In this document: piece by piece, positions 48,015 to 60,355 of the stretch | Numbering within the stretch: position 1 is the first letter of the stretch | Layout of the letters: each line of letters begins with the position of its first letter | NCBI GenBank assembly: GCA_002633025.1 | Contig: NMRB01001507.1 | Coordinates: forward strand, 113,271-177,270 | Direction of reading: 5' to 3' | DNA from: Notospermus geniculatus | Taxonomy: Eukaryota > Nemertea > Pilidiophora > Heteronemertea > Lineidae | DNA: 64,000 bases | Made by a program: the position numbers and the translations under genes | Notes under the pieces: model-generated | The model's input: only the letters and a program-made list of their open reading frames with translations | What the model was told of the DNA's origin: nothing | Database searches by the model: none

Positions 48015-50742
48015 TTTACATAGAATGCTGGACTTTTCATCATCTTATCTGCTCCATACTAGAGAAGAAATGTAGAAAAATCACATGTGGCTAAAAGCAG
48101 TTAGGCCTACATCATCTAATAATATTGCTTGTGAGTTTAAATGAAGAGCCGAACAAACCTATACAAAGAGTTTACTTAAAAATACAATTGTTAGTTTCAA
48201 ATTCTGCGGGCGATTTTATCTTTCTGTCTCATGAGGAATGTCTACATGCCAAATTTTGGCCCTAAGACCTCAAATATGGCTGTCGGGCAGCCATCTTGAA
48301 AAAATGTACTTTGGCCTATATCACATGAACAATACCAGTGTTGAGGTAAAATTGGTTATTGACCCCCAACCTCACCCATCCTGTGCCAATGTAATATAAT
48401 ATTGTAGTCCACAAATCACCATCACTTATCATGCTTGCCTGCAGCAGTTCAGTAGGTGCGTAATTGAATTATTTTGTACTTTTCAAAGTGTCATCACTCA
48501 GCTATACCTATCAATTATCCGGGAACAGTTTAAAATTTAACTGGTGTTCGTTCTTGAACAGTATGGGATAATCGGTAAATTTGCATGTTGGTAAATTATT
48601 GAATTATTTCAAAGCAGGCAATGAATTGTCACTTAATTACGTCATTAAAGTCCTATTAGCATTTCATCTATGTTCAGAGATCACTGTCGTGCGATAAATC
48701 ACAATATATCGGTATATTTGTAATTTGGTCTGCAGGGAATGTTCAGATGGCGAAAAGATGATTTGGACAAGCTGTGGTTGTACGGAAATGAATTACAAAA
48801 TAGATGTTCAGAAATGATGCATCACTAAACGGGAGTGCATGTAAAGGTGCTTTTACAAGGTCAAGAAATTGCACCAAATAATTTGTATCAACATTATTGC
48901 ATAAATATTTCTGATCTGTTAACTAACAAAAATTGTTGGAGCAGTATTGCAGAAAATAGTGACAGGTTCTAAATCGTAAGTGTAACATTGCAGAAAATAG
49001 AGCCAAGTTCTAATTTTTCTCAACAAATTGCATCAATAAATTTATACCGTATATCCATTTTACACGAGCAATATTTCATGCAGTACGCGGTTGCAAGAAA
49101 TTGCTGGACAAATTGCTCGTGTAAAACCCTATGGTGAGGCTAAGAACCTCTCCTCCTCGTCTGGGTGTACTTACCCGAGCAGAAATTTGCTGCCATAAGT
49201 TTAGGCCACATGTTTTACCAAGAAACTGCTGTCACATTCATTATACGGTATGATTCGGCCTATTGCTAGCAGTAGAAGCTTTATTCGATAAAGCTTGTAT
49301 CTTTTCAAGATGGCCGCCTGGCAGCCATGTTTGAAGTCCGACAGGACGAAAATTCGACACACCAACTTAGAGAGTATGATCGTATTCACTTTGATTTAGA
49401 ACATTTTGCTGAAGTCTTATTCTGTGTAGCTAAAAGCTCACTTCAACTCCGAAGGTTGAATATGCTTCTTGTCATCAAAATGTTAACGAGAAATTGCTGT
49501 CCAACTCATTACCGATACCGATAGTTACATTCGGCCTTTTGCTTCAAGGTATATTTTTCATTTATAAGCTTTGAATGTTCCTTTAGCTGTAGTGTTCATG
49601 CAGGATGAAGCTGTAAGCTTCTTTCTTTCAGGCGAGTTCTGTGTTTTTTGTCATCAGCCTTCAGAAATAATAAAGTAGTTATGTTGACAGTCTTCGCTAC
49701 AAAAGTTAGGTGGGTTATTTACTTTAAGTGGCATAAAAAGGTCAATCGAATAAGCGCGCAGGTCAGTCGTTCTGCGACTTAGTAATCAGATAGAAGCCAT
49801 TAAGGCAAGTTTATATTCAGTTGTACAGTTACAAATCTGTCGACATCGTCTTATGAGATTTGCTGCTAAGTCCATTTTGATTTTATCCCCAGACATGTAT
49901 AACTTTCTCTGCAAATCCTGTCCTGCGCTAATCTTTCAAATGACTATGGAAAAATATTTTGACTCAACTGCAAATGTTACATGGCTAATCTTCTGTAAAC
50001 AGGGAAATGCATACATATATAAAGCAAAAAAGCACAACGCCCCTCCCTGCAGATTAGACTGATTCATCCTATAAGCTAACCTGCTTAGAAAGAAATTCAC
50101 AACGCTTAGCACAGTGACATTCTAACAAATAATGAGTCTCATCTCCTATGTCACTTTCAATTAAGAGATGACGGTAGCAGGGCATCATGACAATTAATGT
50201 AAGCTAGGAAAGCCCAAGTCTTTACGTATCATATTCCTAATCCAGTTGCCGATATCTAAGAGTAAGCTGCCTTCACACGAAGAAAGGGCACTGTCTCAAA
50301 TGATTCGGAGGCATTGGATTCGTCAATCGATCAACGTTTTATCGGCTACATCAAAAAGATGCTATCTTGACGTCACGGCATCTCGTCAGTGTTTAGATGT
50401 GTATAAATAACGGAACGGGATATAGCCTCGATCGATTTATTTTATCCCTTTTTTCTTGACTTTCATCTTCTTGCTTTTAGACGCCATAACTAGGGAAGAG
50501 AAGACTTACTGGTACTTATGCCATTTATAAACGGTGATTAGACACCATGTTTCCTTGACAAGCCCACCTAATTTGCCTGCACAAACAAACACTGAGATGT
50601 GTCACTATTTAAGAGACTGCCAATGTTGTTACCAAACTTTTGAATTTTAAATGACGTTAATACATACATGTACATGTAGATTGTTGATATGAAAATATCA
50701 TGTATGTACATGTAAAAATTTCATATATGTACAGTACATGTA
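48015..50742. other. Gene-less stretch
   Basis: TAGGCCTA at 48102; two direct repeats of ATTGCAGAAAATAG (about 48953 and 48987); a small inverted pair TTTACACGAGCAAT/ATTGCTCGTGTAAA (about 49058-49126) that may be a degraded MITE; TGGCCGCCTGGCAGCC at 49311. No gene recognised. Confidence 0.5.
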
Positions 50743-51295
50743 GTGTGCAAAAATATTAGAACACTTGCCATGAACTGGAAAAAAAAGTATTATTTCAATG
50801 AAATGACCCCAATGTAGCCATGAAACCATCGTTTCTTTCATTAATGGAACCTTCAACCATACTGATATTGCACAATGAATATTCCAGAGACACCTGCATG
50901 ATACCTTTATCAATTTCTTGGGAACACACTGCATTTTGGAAATGTTGAATAACTCTAAGGAAACTCTCTGAAATGAGCTTCTGAGAGCTTGGAATAACAC
51001 TGGGGTTGAAACACTTTAGAAAATACATAGACACAATGCCAGAAAGATGCGCTGCTGTGACTGCTGCCAAGGGAGCCATACTAAATATTTGAGTAAAATG
51101 TTAAAAAAAGGACTGGACTGGACTGGACTGGACTGGACTGGACTGGACTGGACTGGTAAATTCGAAGGTGAAAGAATCTCAGTACCTTTCCCTTTACCTT
51201 TTGCAATGGCACTAGGAAAGTGAAATCCAGGCTCTTGGACCAAATAAAACATCAGTTCCTAAAGATCTGCCAAGTGTTCTAATATTTTTGCACAC
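50743..51295. mobile_element. Tc1/mariner-like element, internally deleted
   Basis: Terminal inverted repeats GTGTGCAAAAATATTAGAAC and the complement TTCTAATATTTTTGCACAC, flanked by TA (50741-50742 and 51296-51297). 553 bp. Minus-strand frames of about 100 codons inside show no DDE catalytic motif that I can identify, so no transposase is claimed. Confidence 0.8.
51110..51156. repeat. (GACTG)9 microsatellite
   Basis: Nine perfect GACTG units inside the Tc1/mariner-like element. Confidence 0.95.
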
Positions 51296-51297
51296 TA

Positions 51298-52378
51298 TTG
51301 TACATGTAAAAATCCATAGAAGTAGAAAGTAGAAGCTTGTCAGCCATGAAATTACAGTTGCGTCCATTTATTTTTGATGTTGCTGGTCCTCCATAATAAA
51401 ATGTTATCGGCGATTCCCTCCTCGCAAAAAAGCCCAACCTCAAAAGGACAGGAAAGAAAAAACGTTTCTTTTGGAACATAGGCGACCCAACGCTTTTCTG
51501 CGTTACCTTTTTTATTGCCTTTTGCTCGAGAAAAAATACTCGGACTCTGATTCTCGACTGGCTAAAATTTCTTTGTGATGACCTCACTGAGCAGAACTAT
51601 TCCCTCTTTGGTGGTTCCATCAGGTCTGTATTGAGATGCGGTGCAAGTAGCCTACTATTCTTAGCATCATTACTGCTCCTTAATGTTACCTTTGCTTCGC
51701 TATGATGAGGCAGAGTTCATCACAGCACTCGGAAAAATCCATACGTGCGGCTTTTGATATGCACGGCAAACTTTTCCCTGTACTTTCAACTGGCCTAACC
51801 AAACTGTCCACGGGTACGCCGTCACCAGAGGAGCAGCTGATATCCCATCTAAAGCATCTCATAGAGCTCCAATCAATACAATTGCTGCTGGTATAAGTGA
51901 CACAAACCCAATGGGTTAATATTGATGACGAGCACAACAAATCACAACCTGCTTGCGGCGACAATCTCCCTGCATGGTTATCGGCATATTCTTGGGCAAT
52001 GACCACTGCCGGCCGCCGTCGCCGTACAGACAGCTCTATGGACCAGAAATTGCGGTGCTGCAATTTCCGGACGAGTCAAGGAGAAATTACTTGTAGACAG
52101 GATCTCCGTATGATCGAGACCAGTCCGATAAAATGACTGGCTGAGTAGCAGTGGGGTTTGTTTCGGATTACAGTTGGGTTCGTACGTATGTTGGACCCGT
52201 TTCCGTTTACGCGTGATATCGGTGGTAAAAAGTCTTCATGATACGTGTCTGTCCTTAGGGAACATTCGAAAACGAGAATCAGCGTTCTCGAACCCGGATG
52301 TATGCGAGGAATGCCAAGCTGAGAATATCCTGAGAATATCAGGAGGGAGAGAGCAAGCATTAAGAACCACTGATCACC
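51298..52378. other. Stretch with possible decayed coding sequence
   Basis: A plus frame from 51702 to 52136 holds 145 codons with one stop (TAA at 51894-51896); a 125-codon minus frame overlaps it. The plus translation contains segments such as FDMHGKLFPVLSTGL and PEEQLISHLKHL that could be old coding, but I recognise no family and cannot exclude chance. Confidence 0.2.
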
Positions 52379-52382
52379 TTAA

Positions 52383-52772
52383 AGCAAATCGCTCGCGGTG
52401 TTTGTTTTGATTTAGTTGGGGCGCCATGACAGTTGGTCCTCAATATCAAGCGCCATTTTGAGAAAAAGGCGAAAGAAGGATTTTAGTTTAATGGGAAACG
52501 CATTATACAGCCAAACTTCGGAGGCGTATTCTGCAAAATCTGCCGCTTCAAAATCAATGTGAATTGTACAAAATGTACATTTTGACCGACTGAATTTGAA
52601 AATGTCATTAATCCATTTTAACAAATTTTTAATGGAACCTCGTCCGCAGGTGCACGTTCGCATATTTGCACAGGTTTTGCATATGACTGGAGCACGGCTT
52701 GCCTGGAGGCTAGATTCACTCGCTATGAGAGGGTCGCTCAAAAATCAAAACAAACTCCGCGAGCGATTTGCT
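52383..52772. mobile_element. piggyBac-type MITE, family P2
   Basis: Flanked by TTAA (52379-52382 and 52773-52776). Terminal inverted repeats of about 33 bp begin AGCAAATCGCTCGCGG; the inner end is GTTTGTTTTGATTT. 390 bp, no transposase. It ends only 22 bp before the TTAA of a second, unrelated TTAA element. Confidence 0.9.
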
Positions 52773-52798
52773 TTAAGATACTGAGAACCGTCTCTTAA

Positions 52799-53037
52799 AG
52801 GAGTTAGACCCCGAAGTTGTAAACAAGCTGGTTTGTTTACAAATATGGTCGGCAAACTAGTTTTATTCCTTCGTGCAGGTGGCAGCACCCGTGATCGTTA
52901 GACTGGTTCCCGGTCCGATGCAACTCACTCACGATATTCACGTCAGTACATATCACCGACAATAGGTGGCAGCACCGCAGACGTCCGTGGATAGAGAACC
53001 AGTGAGTGAGTGTTTACAATTTCGGCGTCTAACTCCT
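52799..53037. mobile_element. piggyBac-type MITE, family P1
   Basis: Flanked by TTAA (52795-52798 and 53038-53041). Ends AGGAGTTAGACCCCGAAGTT and the complement of CGGCGTCTAACTCCT. Inverted relative to the 37209-37455 copy, with which it shares its whole body. 239 bp. Confidence 0.9.
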
Positions 53038-53041
53038 TTAA

Positions 53042-53762
53042 GATGCCAAAATGTGCATCCAATGGCAATGGGAGATATGAGTATTGTCCCTCATATCATT
53101 GTTCCTCAGCCAAGCCAACCGCCGTCACGGCAGATGAGCAGAGCGTACCGTAGCCAATACATAGCGATTGCCNCCCCCCCCCCCCCCCCCCACGCGCAAC
53201 GCACTGGAACTCTGACGGTGTCGGCGGAAAGCAGCCATGCGCAGTTAGAATTCTGTTTCGGAGCAAGAAGTGTTGTCCCCTACCGCTCTTACATGCATCT
53301 CTGGATATTTCACAAAATCAGACGTTGTCTGAACGACAGAGAGAATGCTTTTGGGTAGATTTATGCTTAGGCAAAAAAAGTAGCTGTTTCTTGTCCGCCC
53401 CCGCGTCATTCCCTGGCCCTTCGCATTGCAATTTTTTTTCACCAATTTCAAATTTTCCCACTTTGCTTACGCAGCGCCTTCTATACAATGCATAGAAATG
53501 CTTCGTCACTTGAAATCGTCTTTATTTTTCATGAAACTTGTGCTTTAAACATGTAGAGAGAGAGTTTGCTGGTAGTATTTCCCCTCATCCATGAAGAAAA
53601 CTGAAAAAAAAATTATTTGAAAATAAAATCGCATGCTCGCATCAATTTCCGCTGAGTTGCTGGACAAGAAACAGATAACATTTTTTGGGCCTTATCTTTC
53701 ACGTCGTATGCCTTGCAAACGGAACCAACATCGGCCCAGGGTCAATCAAAACCAACGACATA
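53042..53762. other. Gene-less stretch with a poly-C/N join
   Basis: A single N (53173) precedes a long poly-C run; probably a sequencing break or contig join. A 130-codon frame passes through it and is not credible. Confidence 0.5.
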
Positions 53763-53771
53763 CCGATCTTG

Positions 53772-54307
53772 TAGTCTCGCGCAACCAGCCCCTCGGTCAT
53801 ACTCCGAGGTCGCCAGACCGAGGGTCTGGCACGGGACGTAATTTCCATTGAATTTTCTTATTCCGAAAATTCAAAATAAGGGGAGCTTCGCTGATTGGCT
53901 AGTCACTACCAATGCGTCATGGATCTCAAACGTTGGTGACGTAGGCTGCAGGAGGAATAATGGCTGCGCCCAGATCACTCGAAGCGTGAAAATTAGCGAG
54001 ATGAATCGCCTCAATCTGTGTTGTCAAGTCACATTTATAGTGTCTTTCATTGGAATTCCGACAGGTATGTATATAATTTTTCGATTGAGGACGAAATTGT
54101 GGTATAAAAAGTGCGGTAGGGCTAACAGCAAGGGCTACAAAAATACTCGCAAGCTGCATGCTTTTTGCATTGATTGTGCATTGTGTTCTACGTCATCGGC
54201 GGTAGACTGTCGGCCATGATGGTTTTACAAGTCAAAGTAACCATCTGGACCAGACTCTAAAATTGGAAATTTATTGGAAATTGCAAGAGTCTGGTGGCAC
54301 GAGACTA
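53772..54307. mobile_element. TIR element with perfect 9-bp target duplication
   Basis: CCGATCTTG is repeated exactly on both sides (53763-53771 and 54308-54316). Ends TAGTCTCGCGCAACCAG and the complement TAGTCTCGTGCCACCAG. Each end also folds as a hairpin (CCAGACC-GAG-GGTCTGG; CCAGACTCT...AGAGTCTGG). A 9-bp duplication suggests a Mutator-like transposase, though 8-9 bp is also seen elsewhere. It carries an ATTGG (CCAAT) box and TGACGTA motif. A shorter inverted copy is at 62812-63107. Confidence 0.8.
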
Positions 54308-54316
54308 CCGATCTTG

Positions 54317-56175
54317 TTGTCCGAAGCTTTCTACTTGCAAGATCGTGTTCATTATCGTGGTATAACCCACTGACCAGCCTCTTGCCAAACGAAAGCATTT
54401 ACAGGGGGTATTCAGATAAATTAGTCTGCCGGTGTGTCACATCCCGCCCATTTTTCTTGACAGCTGACACCATGTGTTATCGACTGAAATTAGTTTCACC
54501 TATTACCCATGGGAGGGCGATCAAACATGCCGAAGTAATGTCTGAGGCAGACGACCAACCCGATGGTTGGAAGCAAAATTGATTCAAGAAATCAGAAGTC
54601 CGTAGTGAATAGAATATTCCACCGGATATTTACCCGAACCAAAGTTGGAGCGCGCCAAATTCAAATGTCTCTCTTCAATCATCATCAAGGACAAGGAAGC
54701 TGGGCCCTAACCCTAAACCTAATCCGACTGATTGAAATCTCAGTCAGCTCCACAAGAATTTTTTATCAACTGGGGTACCGACGGTCGGGTACAAAATCCA
54801 CTGCGATTGTTTCTGGCCATCATCAAGTGCTGATTAGGCCTAGGCCTACTGTACTTTATCTTTCGAGTTTAACTTTAAACGAGTCTAAACGTCATCTTTG
54901 ATGTCTCTACTACATACCAAAAAACAAAAAAAAAATGTACCTTTTATCTGAAGTTCTGTCCACTTACTTTATAGCACCGCATAATTATTCCTTTCACATC
55001 CATTCTTTAAAGTCACTACATTTTAAAAATCAAACTACTGGGAGGCTAAACGGCGTCTTGGGAGCGAGAGTACCTCACCGTAACCTCACAAACTATAAGG
55101 ACAGCATTACAAATTGCTCCAATATTCATTCATGTCAAATAAATTGACTATGCATCATTGATCCTGTATACAGGGAGACTGTCTTAGGGCGTTCGTCTTA
55201 GATTTATTGCCCCGAACCAGTTCCCCCTAGGCCGACAAAATGATCAGTGGAGTCGTACTTCTCACAGTCGTGCCACTAAATTAAACGTCTGTGTACTCTG
55301 GTCCGTAATATTGCTACTATAGTGCCAGGGGCAATGTAATAAACAAGAGAAATGAAGAGAGGAGTTGCTGTGAGTACAGTCAATGGACATGACCATCAGT
55401 CATGTGCAGCGGGGTACTTTGGGAGGACTCTGCCCGAGCGGTTCGGAAACGATGTGACGTTCCCAATACGACAGGACCCTCCCCATAACAAACATCACGA
55501 CATTAATCTACACGTTGTTGCTGTTAATCTCCATGGTGATGGACATATTTCGTGAAAAAAGAAGAGAAATTAACAATTAAAATAGTTGTTAATAGGCCTA
55601 TAGAATTAATGAATAACTAACTACTGAATCAGATGTTGGCGACGTTCACTATCGAAGTAATGTAACGGGCAAAATGTATAAAACCTCAGGTATGTACCAA
55701 AATCTAAAAGAAATCACGCCAGCCTATGGTCTACCTCTTTCCATCATTCTCTACCGCGCACTGAATGAAGCCTGCGAAAAAAGAACCGCCATCCATTGCT
55801 GTGCGACGAAGTGGCGTTGCATGAAAAAAACAATCAACCAATGCCCGCAGACATCGCGAGAAACGTCAGTATCTCCCGCAAGTGTGGATTTTCATTTATT
55901 TCTCGTGCATGAGATGTCTCAGTTTATTCTAATTACATTGGTGATATAGTTTCTATAACACAGGTCATTTTTCCCAGCAAGGAAAGCTGCGGGATACAGG
56001 GATACATCACGCCATTCTCCCGATCGGCGTATTTGGAGACTGAACCGCTGTAAAAGTGGCTGCATTAACCCATTCGTAAAGGTTCACTTTAGTGATGTAG
56101 ATACATGTAAACGTCTTGGCTGTTGGCACACATTCGCTCCTCCAGGGAGTTCGAGCATCTGGAGCTCCTTGCCAC
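54317..56175. other. Gene-less stretch
   Basis: Overlapping TAGGCCTA pair at 54835-54848 and another at 55593. Frames of about 100 codons without recognisable domains. Confidence 0.5.
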
Positions 56176-56577
56176 GAAATGAAATGGTCCATGGACCATG
56201 TGCTCACCTGGGTGAATGTACCAGAAGAACAAATGACAAATGTTAAATCGAAATGTTGAACTTTGACCTCTCGGACCTTGAAAAGTAGGTCAAATCAAAC
56301 ACCCGTTATATGTGTCATGTATCCTCATTAGATACACCTATGATAAAAATTTGGAGACGATCCAGTTATTAGTTCAGGAGTTATTGCACTTTTTGTGTTT
56401 TTGGTTTTCGCCACCTGGTGGCCAAGTCGAGAATCGAATCGGACAGAAACTTGGTGTCATAGGTCATATGACCTTGGGGTATATATGTACCAAGTTTCAG
56501 ATCAATAGCCCCAGCGGTTATGAAACGTGCCCTGCTAACGGACGACGATGGACGACGACGGACGCTGCACCATCGTA
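56176..56577 (-). mobile_element. Dispersed repeat, short relative of 46249-47340
   Basis: Read on the minus strand it has the GTCGTC-rich head, GCAGGGCACGTTTC, CTATTGATCTGAAACTTGG, one GGCCACCAGGTGGCG, then ACCTACTTTTCAAGGTC and the terminal GTGAGCACATGGTCCATGG. The 145-bp tandem units are absent, so the unit array is a variable internal part. Confidence 0.85.
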
Positions 56578-57184
56578 AAGTCCTTCTGAAAGTGGGAGCA
56601 AAGAATGAACGAAATTCACTGATGTCACCTGTCAACTACCAGTGATCATTCCAATTTCACCATGATTACCACCTCGTTGAGGTGGGGTGAACGTATGCTG
56701 GCTAACGTTTGGTTCTTTTGGTGCTCACCGATGATGAAGTTATCGTCAGAGATGGTTTAAACGCTCTCTAGCAGGAATGACCATGGCTCCAAGATGTTGA
56801 GTCATTTTCAATTGAAAAGGCTGACGATTTATGGAGTTACTTGATGAGGTTTGCTTTTAAAAAATGACTTATTGGCCCGGGACTAAGGATACTATTGCGT
56901 GCAGCGGTGAATGGCCGGTGCCTTCGGGGGGAAATTAAAGGACATTAAGTGGAGATTGTACAAGGCTTGCGAAGAATGAGTCGTCTCTTGAAGCGCTGGT
57001 GATTGCCACTCCTAAATCGATCATCCGTCAGAATGCACTGAAAACACGATGTAAGACATGCTCATTATGCCATGGCATCGAAGGTGACCTTCTCCTAAAC
57101 ATATTTCAACAACAGGCAAGGAAATATCCAACATAGAGCACAAAGAACGACACACAAAATGGTACGATACGTAATGTCGTCTCC

Positions 57185-57225
57185 GAATTTCGCAAATTTT
57201 CGACCCCAACTGGGGTCTTCCTCAG
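57185..57225 (-). ncRNA. Hammerhead-like core, left arm
   Basis: Same order as at 57269-57309 but on the minus strand: CTGAGGA, A, GACCCC/GGGGTC hairpin, GAAA, AATTT-GCG-AAATT hairpin, TC. Confidence 0.5.
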
Positions 57226-57268
57226 GCACTTTCTCTTCTGGGATCTCTTAGAAAGTGCCTGAAAGTGC

Positions 57269-57309
57269 CTGAGGAAGACCCCAGTTGGGGTCGAAAATTT
57301 GCGAAATTC
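57269..57309 (+). ncRNA. Hammerhead-like core, right arm
   Basis: CTGAGGA (57269-57275), extra A, GACCCC-AGTT-GGGGTC (57277-57292), GAAA (57293-57296), hairpin closing with AAAT, then TC at 57308-57309. The C/G pair expected next to the cleavage site in stem I is present, but further stem I pairing is weak. Confidence 0.5.
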
Positions 57310-57348
57310 GGAGACGACATTGACGTATCGTACCTGAATCCCAAGGAA

Positions 57349-57776
57349 GGAAAAGGTACAAAACATGAAATAATTTGGGCATCAAACATGATGTAATAGG
57401 CGTATACATGAAGTATAATGTATGTTGGACGTAAACATGATGTGTCACTTATGAAATGTGTTGGGCATTGCGTGTTTCGGGATGTTGGGTTAACTGTCTA
57501 TATTGTCATTCTTTCTCCAATGTCCACCGATTCGGCAGAGCGGAGAGGCAGAGCTTCGATCAACTGTCATTCGTCAGATAATCGGAACTAGATATTAGGG
57601 AAAAGGCACACAGGGTCAGTTCAAAACAGGATATGGTCCGACCTGGGGTCATTGTAATTTTCGTTGTGTGCGGATGAACGGCAAGCTGAAATTGAGCAAG
57701 GGAACTTCTTCGTCTGGTACCAGCGAATCGCCGTCATGGGATCTTGAAGTTGCTTGCGTACATTGTGTTATTTCTG
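57349..57776. other. Gene-less stretch
   Basis: Nothing recognised. Confidence 0.5.
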
Positions 57777-58068
57777 GGTAAACTGCGTTCTGGTAAAATT
57801 GTCTATTCTTTTGGGGAAACTACGCTCTGCTACCACTGTCAGTTGTTTTGGGAAAATACGCTCTGCTACCATGTTAATTCCTCTGGGGAAACTACGCTCT
57901 GCTACCATTGTCAGTTGTTTGGGGGAACTACGCTCTGCTACCATTGTCAATTGTTTGGGGGAACTACGCTCTGCTACCATTGTCAATTGTTTGGGGGAAC
58001 TACGCTCTGCTACCATTGTCAATTGTTTGGGGAAACTCCGCTCTGCTACCATGTTAATTCCTCTGGGG
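57777..58068 (+). repeat. 36-bp minisatellite
   Basis: Seven clear units of about 36 bp built on CTACGCTCTGCTACCATTGT, with degenerate units before them. Two units, one near each end, share a variant (CCATGTTAATTCCTCTGGGG), as if an internal block had been duplicated. Because 36 is a multiple of three, three long frames stay open across it; they encode 12-residue repeats (CYHCQLFGGTTL type) and are not genes. Confidence 0.95.
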
Positions 58069-59990
58069 AAAGGCCTCCTTATGAAGTCATCACAAATTAA
58101 AACATTAACACATAATGTGGCCAGTATCCATCCCGTTTTTTTCCCGCCAGACAATTCTTACACACGAACTGTGTGTCCTTTTGTCCCGAATTGTTACTTG
58201 TTTTGATTTCTCTGGTTTATTTTTTTATCTTAGCTGGGGGTCAAGCTGCAACAGAAAACCTTATTTGTCATCGTCTATTTGTTCATCAACCATCGGTGTG
58301 CTGCAGTAGACAGCCTTCGTTTTAATCCTCCATTAACACTTAAGCATACCACGAACTAAAACACTGCAACAAAGCCTGGGGCAACGTTGTTTAAAACCTG
58401 AGGATTTTCTTCATTTTAAAGGTGCACGTCAGTTGAAATGGCAAGAATCTTTGGGATCATTTTGGACAACGTGAACTAAGCACTTAAAACCAAAGCAATG
58501 ATTGTCAGATGTATTGATTAAAAGCTTAGCGCATGATTAATGAACAGCGCGTCGACGAGTTAGCAGAGATGCATTTTTTTTAGAAAATTCTAACATGCCA
58601 TTTTGCTTCGAAAATCTTTACTTCAAAAGTTAATCCAAATTACCTATATGCAGTCGTATGGGAATAGCTTAATTCAACTGAGTTGAAGACATTAAAGGAA
58701 AAGCACCATTCCTTGAGCTTGCAGTTCGTTATCCTGTATCCTCCCTCGGGCCACGACTTATTGATTGGTGCGATGGGGAGGATAAGGTCTTCTAAGCAAG
58801 CCAATTTAAAGAGGTCTTATAGAGATGTTGAAATCGTTCGACTGTTCATCTTGTCCTAAGGTCGTTCACTAAGAATAGCAGCAAGTCGTTCACCAATGAA
58901 CCTTTAGGACAAGACTCTTCATCTTGTCCTTGAGGTCTTTCACTATGAATCAAGTATGGCATAGCAATCGGTGAACCAATGTTTTCCCCTAATACCATTA
59001 TAGTAGAGACAGTCCCACGAGTTACAGTCACAGCACTCAGGGTAGGGGGGGGGGGGGCAGAATGCTAAGTTCAATTCTCCGGTATTCCCAGTTTTCACAT
59101 CTTTTCCACTTCGCGCGAGTTCGTCACACTATTTCCGTTTTGCGGGTTTCGTCATCGCATTTGTATGACGCTCATCATTTTCTACATGTATGATTAGCTA
59201 TTAACACTTATTTTATCGACTACTCTTTATTTTTCCCCTTGGATGTCTGCGGGATGGCCACATTGAATACTGTCTACGAATGATACGGCGTGTATTAAAC
59301 TAGTATACGGACAACCGTCTGTTGTGTCGAAGTCTGCCGAAACCCCGAAGTTGATTTCCAAAACGAGCGATTCAGCAGAAAAAGGAAAATCATTGTTTAC
59401 ATGTATGTATTTACATTTTGTTTGTTTGTGTTCAGTCTTTCTTATGAGTAACTTTTTGGTAACATGCCCCTCTAGAAATTCTTTTGATTCCGAAAGTATT
59501 CAATGTGGGGGGTTGGCGCGTCCCAAAATCCAAAACAACATAAACACCTATGTTTATAAACATTGAATGTAAACAATGAAGTCATGATACATTATCTTTA
59601 ACAAACAATGGTGAATTGCCCTTTGAGAGCCAACTCGCACGACAAAACACTCAAGTGGATCAGCGCCTCAACAGCCGCACGAGATTTTCCAGCCGCGGAT
59701 GAGTCGTGTTTCTCCCGACTCGCATCTCTGATCACCTAATCAAACAGCAGTGATCCTTTGGTCTCAAGCTGTCACCACCTCAGAAACGGGAAATGTGGTG
59801 GATTCGAACCAGGCTAGATGACCGTCAGGACAGATAGACTGGTGAGAACCAGATGGGCTTTGGCAGCACGCTGCAAATCGGGATGTGCATGACCATCAAG
59901 GACTTCGATGTATAATCTATGTATACATATCCCTTTTTGGTTTGATATCAAGTACAGCCACTCAGCTCTCATCCATTATTCCTGGGAAGG
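58069..59990. other. Gene-less stretch
   Basis: A two-unit repeat around TTCATCTTGTCCT (about 58845-58975), a poly-G run at 59045-59058 and TACATGTA at 59183 and 59398. No gene recognised. Confidence 0.5.
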
Positions 59991-60355
59991 GTATGTCGTG
60001 TCGACCTCACGTGCGTCTACGCCGACGCTTACGTACCCTGGTGAAATCAGCACGTTACAGGTGGCAGCAGTGCCATTGATTTACCAAATGGGGCGCCGTC
60101 GGAATTGTTGCGCTCTCACTCATGAGACTTTCGTGTGTCGTCTGGCAATAAGTGAGGCACCAAGGGTTGAATTAACTTCGGCGATGGCACATCTGAAGCT
60201 GAAGTTAATCACCCTGTTTACCGATGAGGGCAGAAAGCTTCGTATCTTCGTATCTGAAGTTGATATTCACACAGCGCCAATTTACTTCCTTAATTGGCAA
60301 TCAAAGTCCCCGTCAATCAAAGGGACAGGCTGCGCTCGTAATTGGCTTTGATTAA

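Larger units (their letters stand above)
57124..57341. mobile_element. Inverted pair of hammerhead-like motifs (family H)
   Basis: Two arms of about 75 bp pair across a spacer near 57233-57262. The left flank AGCACAAAGAACGACACACA is shared with 61330-61431. A 7-bp repeat CAAGGAA (57117-57123 and 57342-57348) is the best candidate target duplication, weaker than at the other loci. Both arms contain a full core, on opposite strands, reading outward from the centre. Confidence 0.65.

Noticed and set aside
50795-51079. 94-codon minus frame considered as a transposase remnant
   Set aside because: It lies inside a TA-flanked TIR element, but I could not identify DDE residues or a helix-turn-helix, so no transposase is claimed.
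57744-58206. Three long overlapping open frames (118-150 codons)
   Set aside because: They exist only because the 36-bp minisatellite keeps all three frames open; the proteins are 12-residue repeats with no start context.
59790-59830. tRNA-like GATTCGAACC box
   Set aside because: Only three base pairs form in the supposed T-stem and no A-box or acceptor stem fits.
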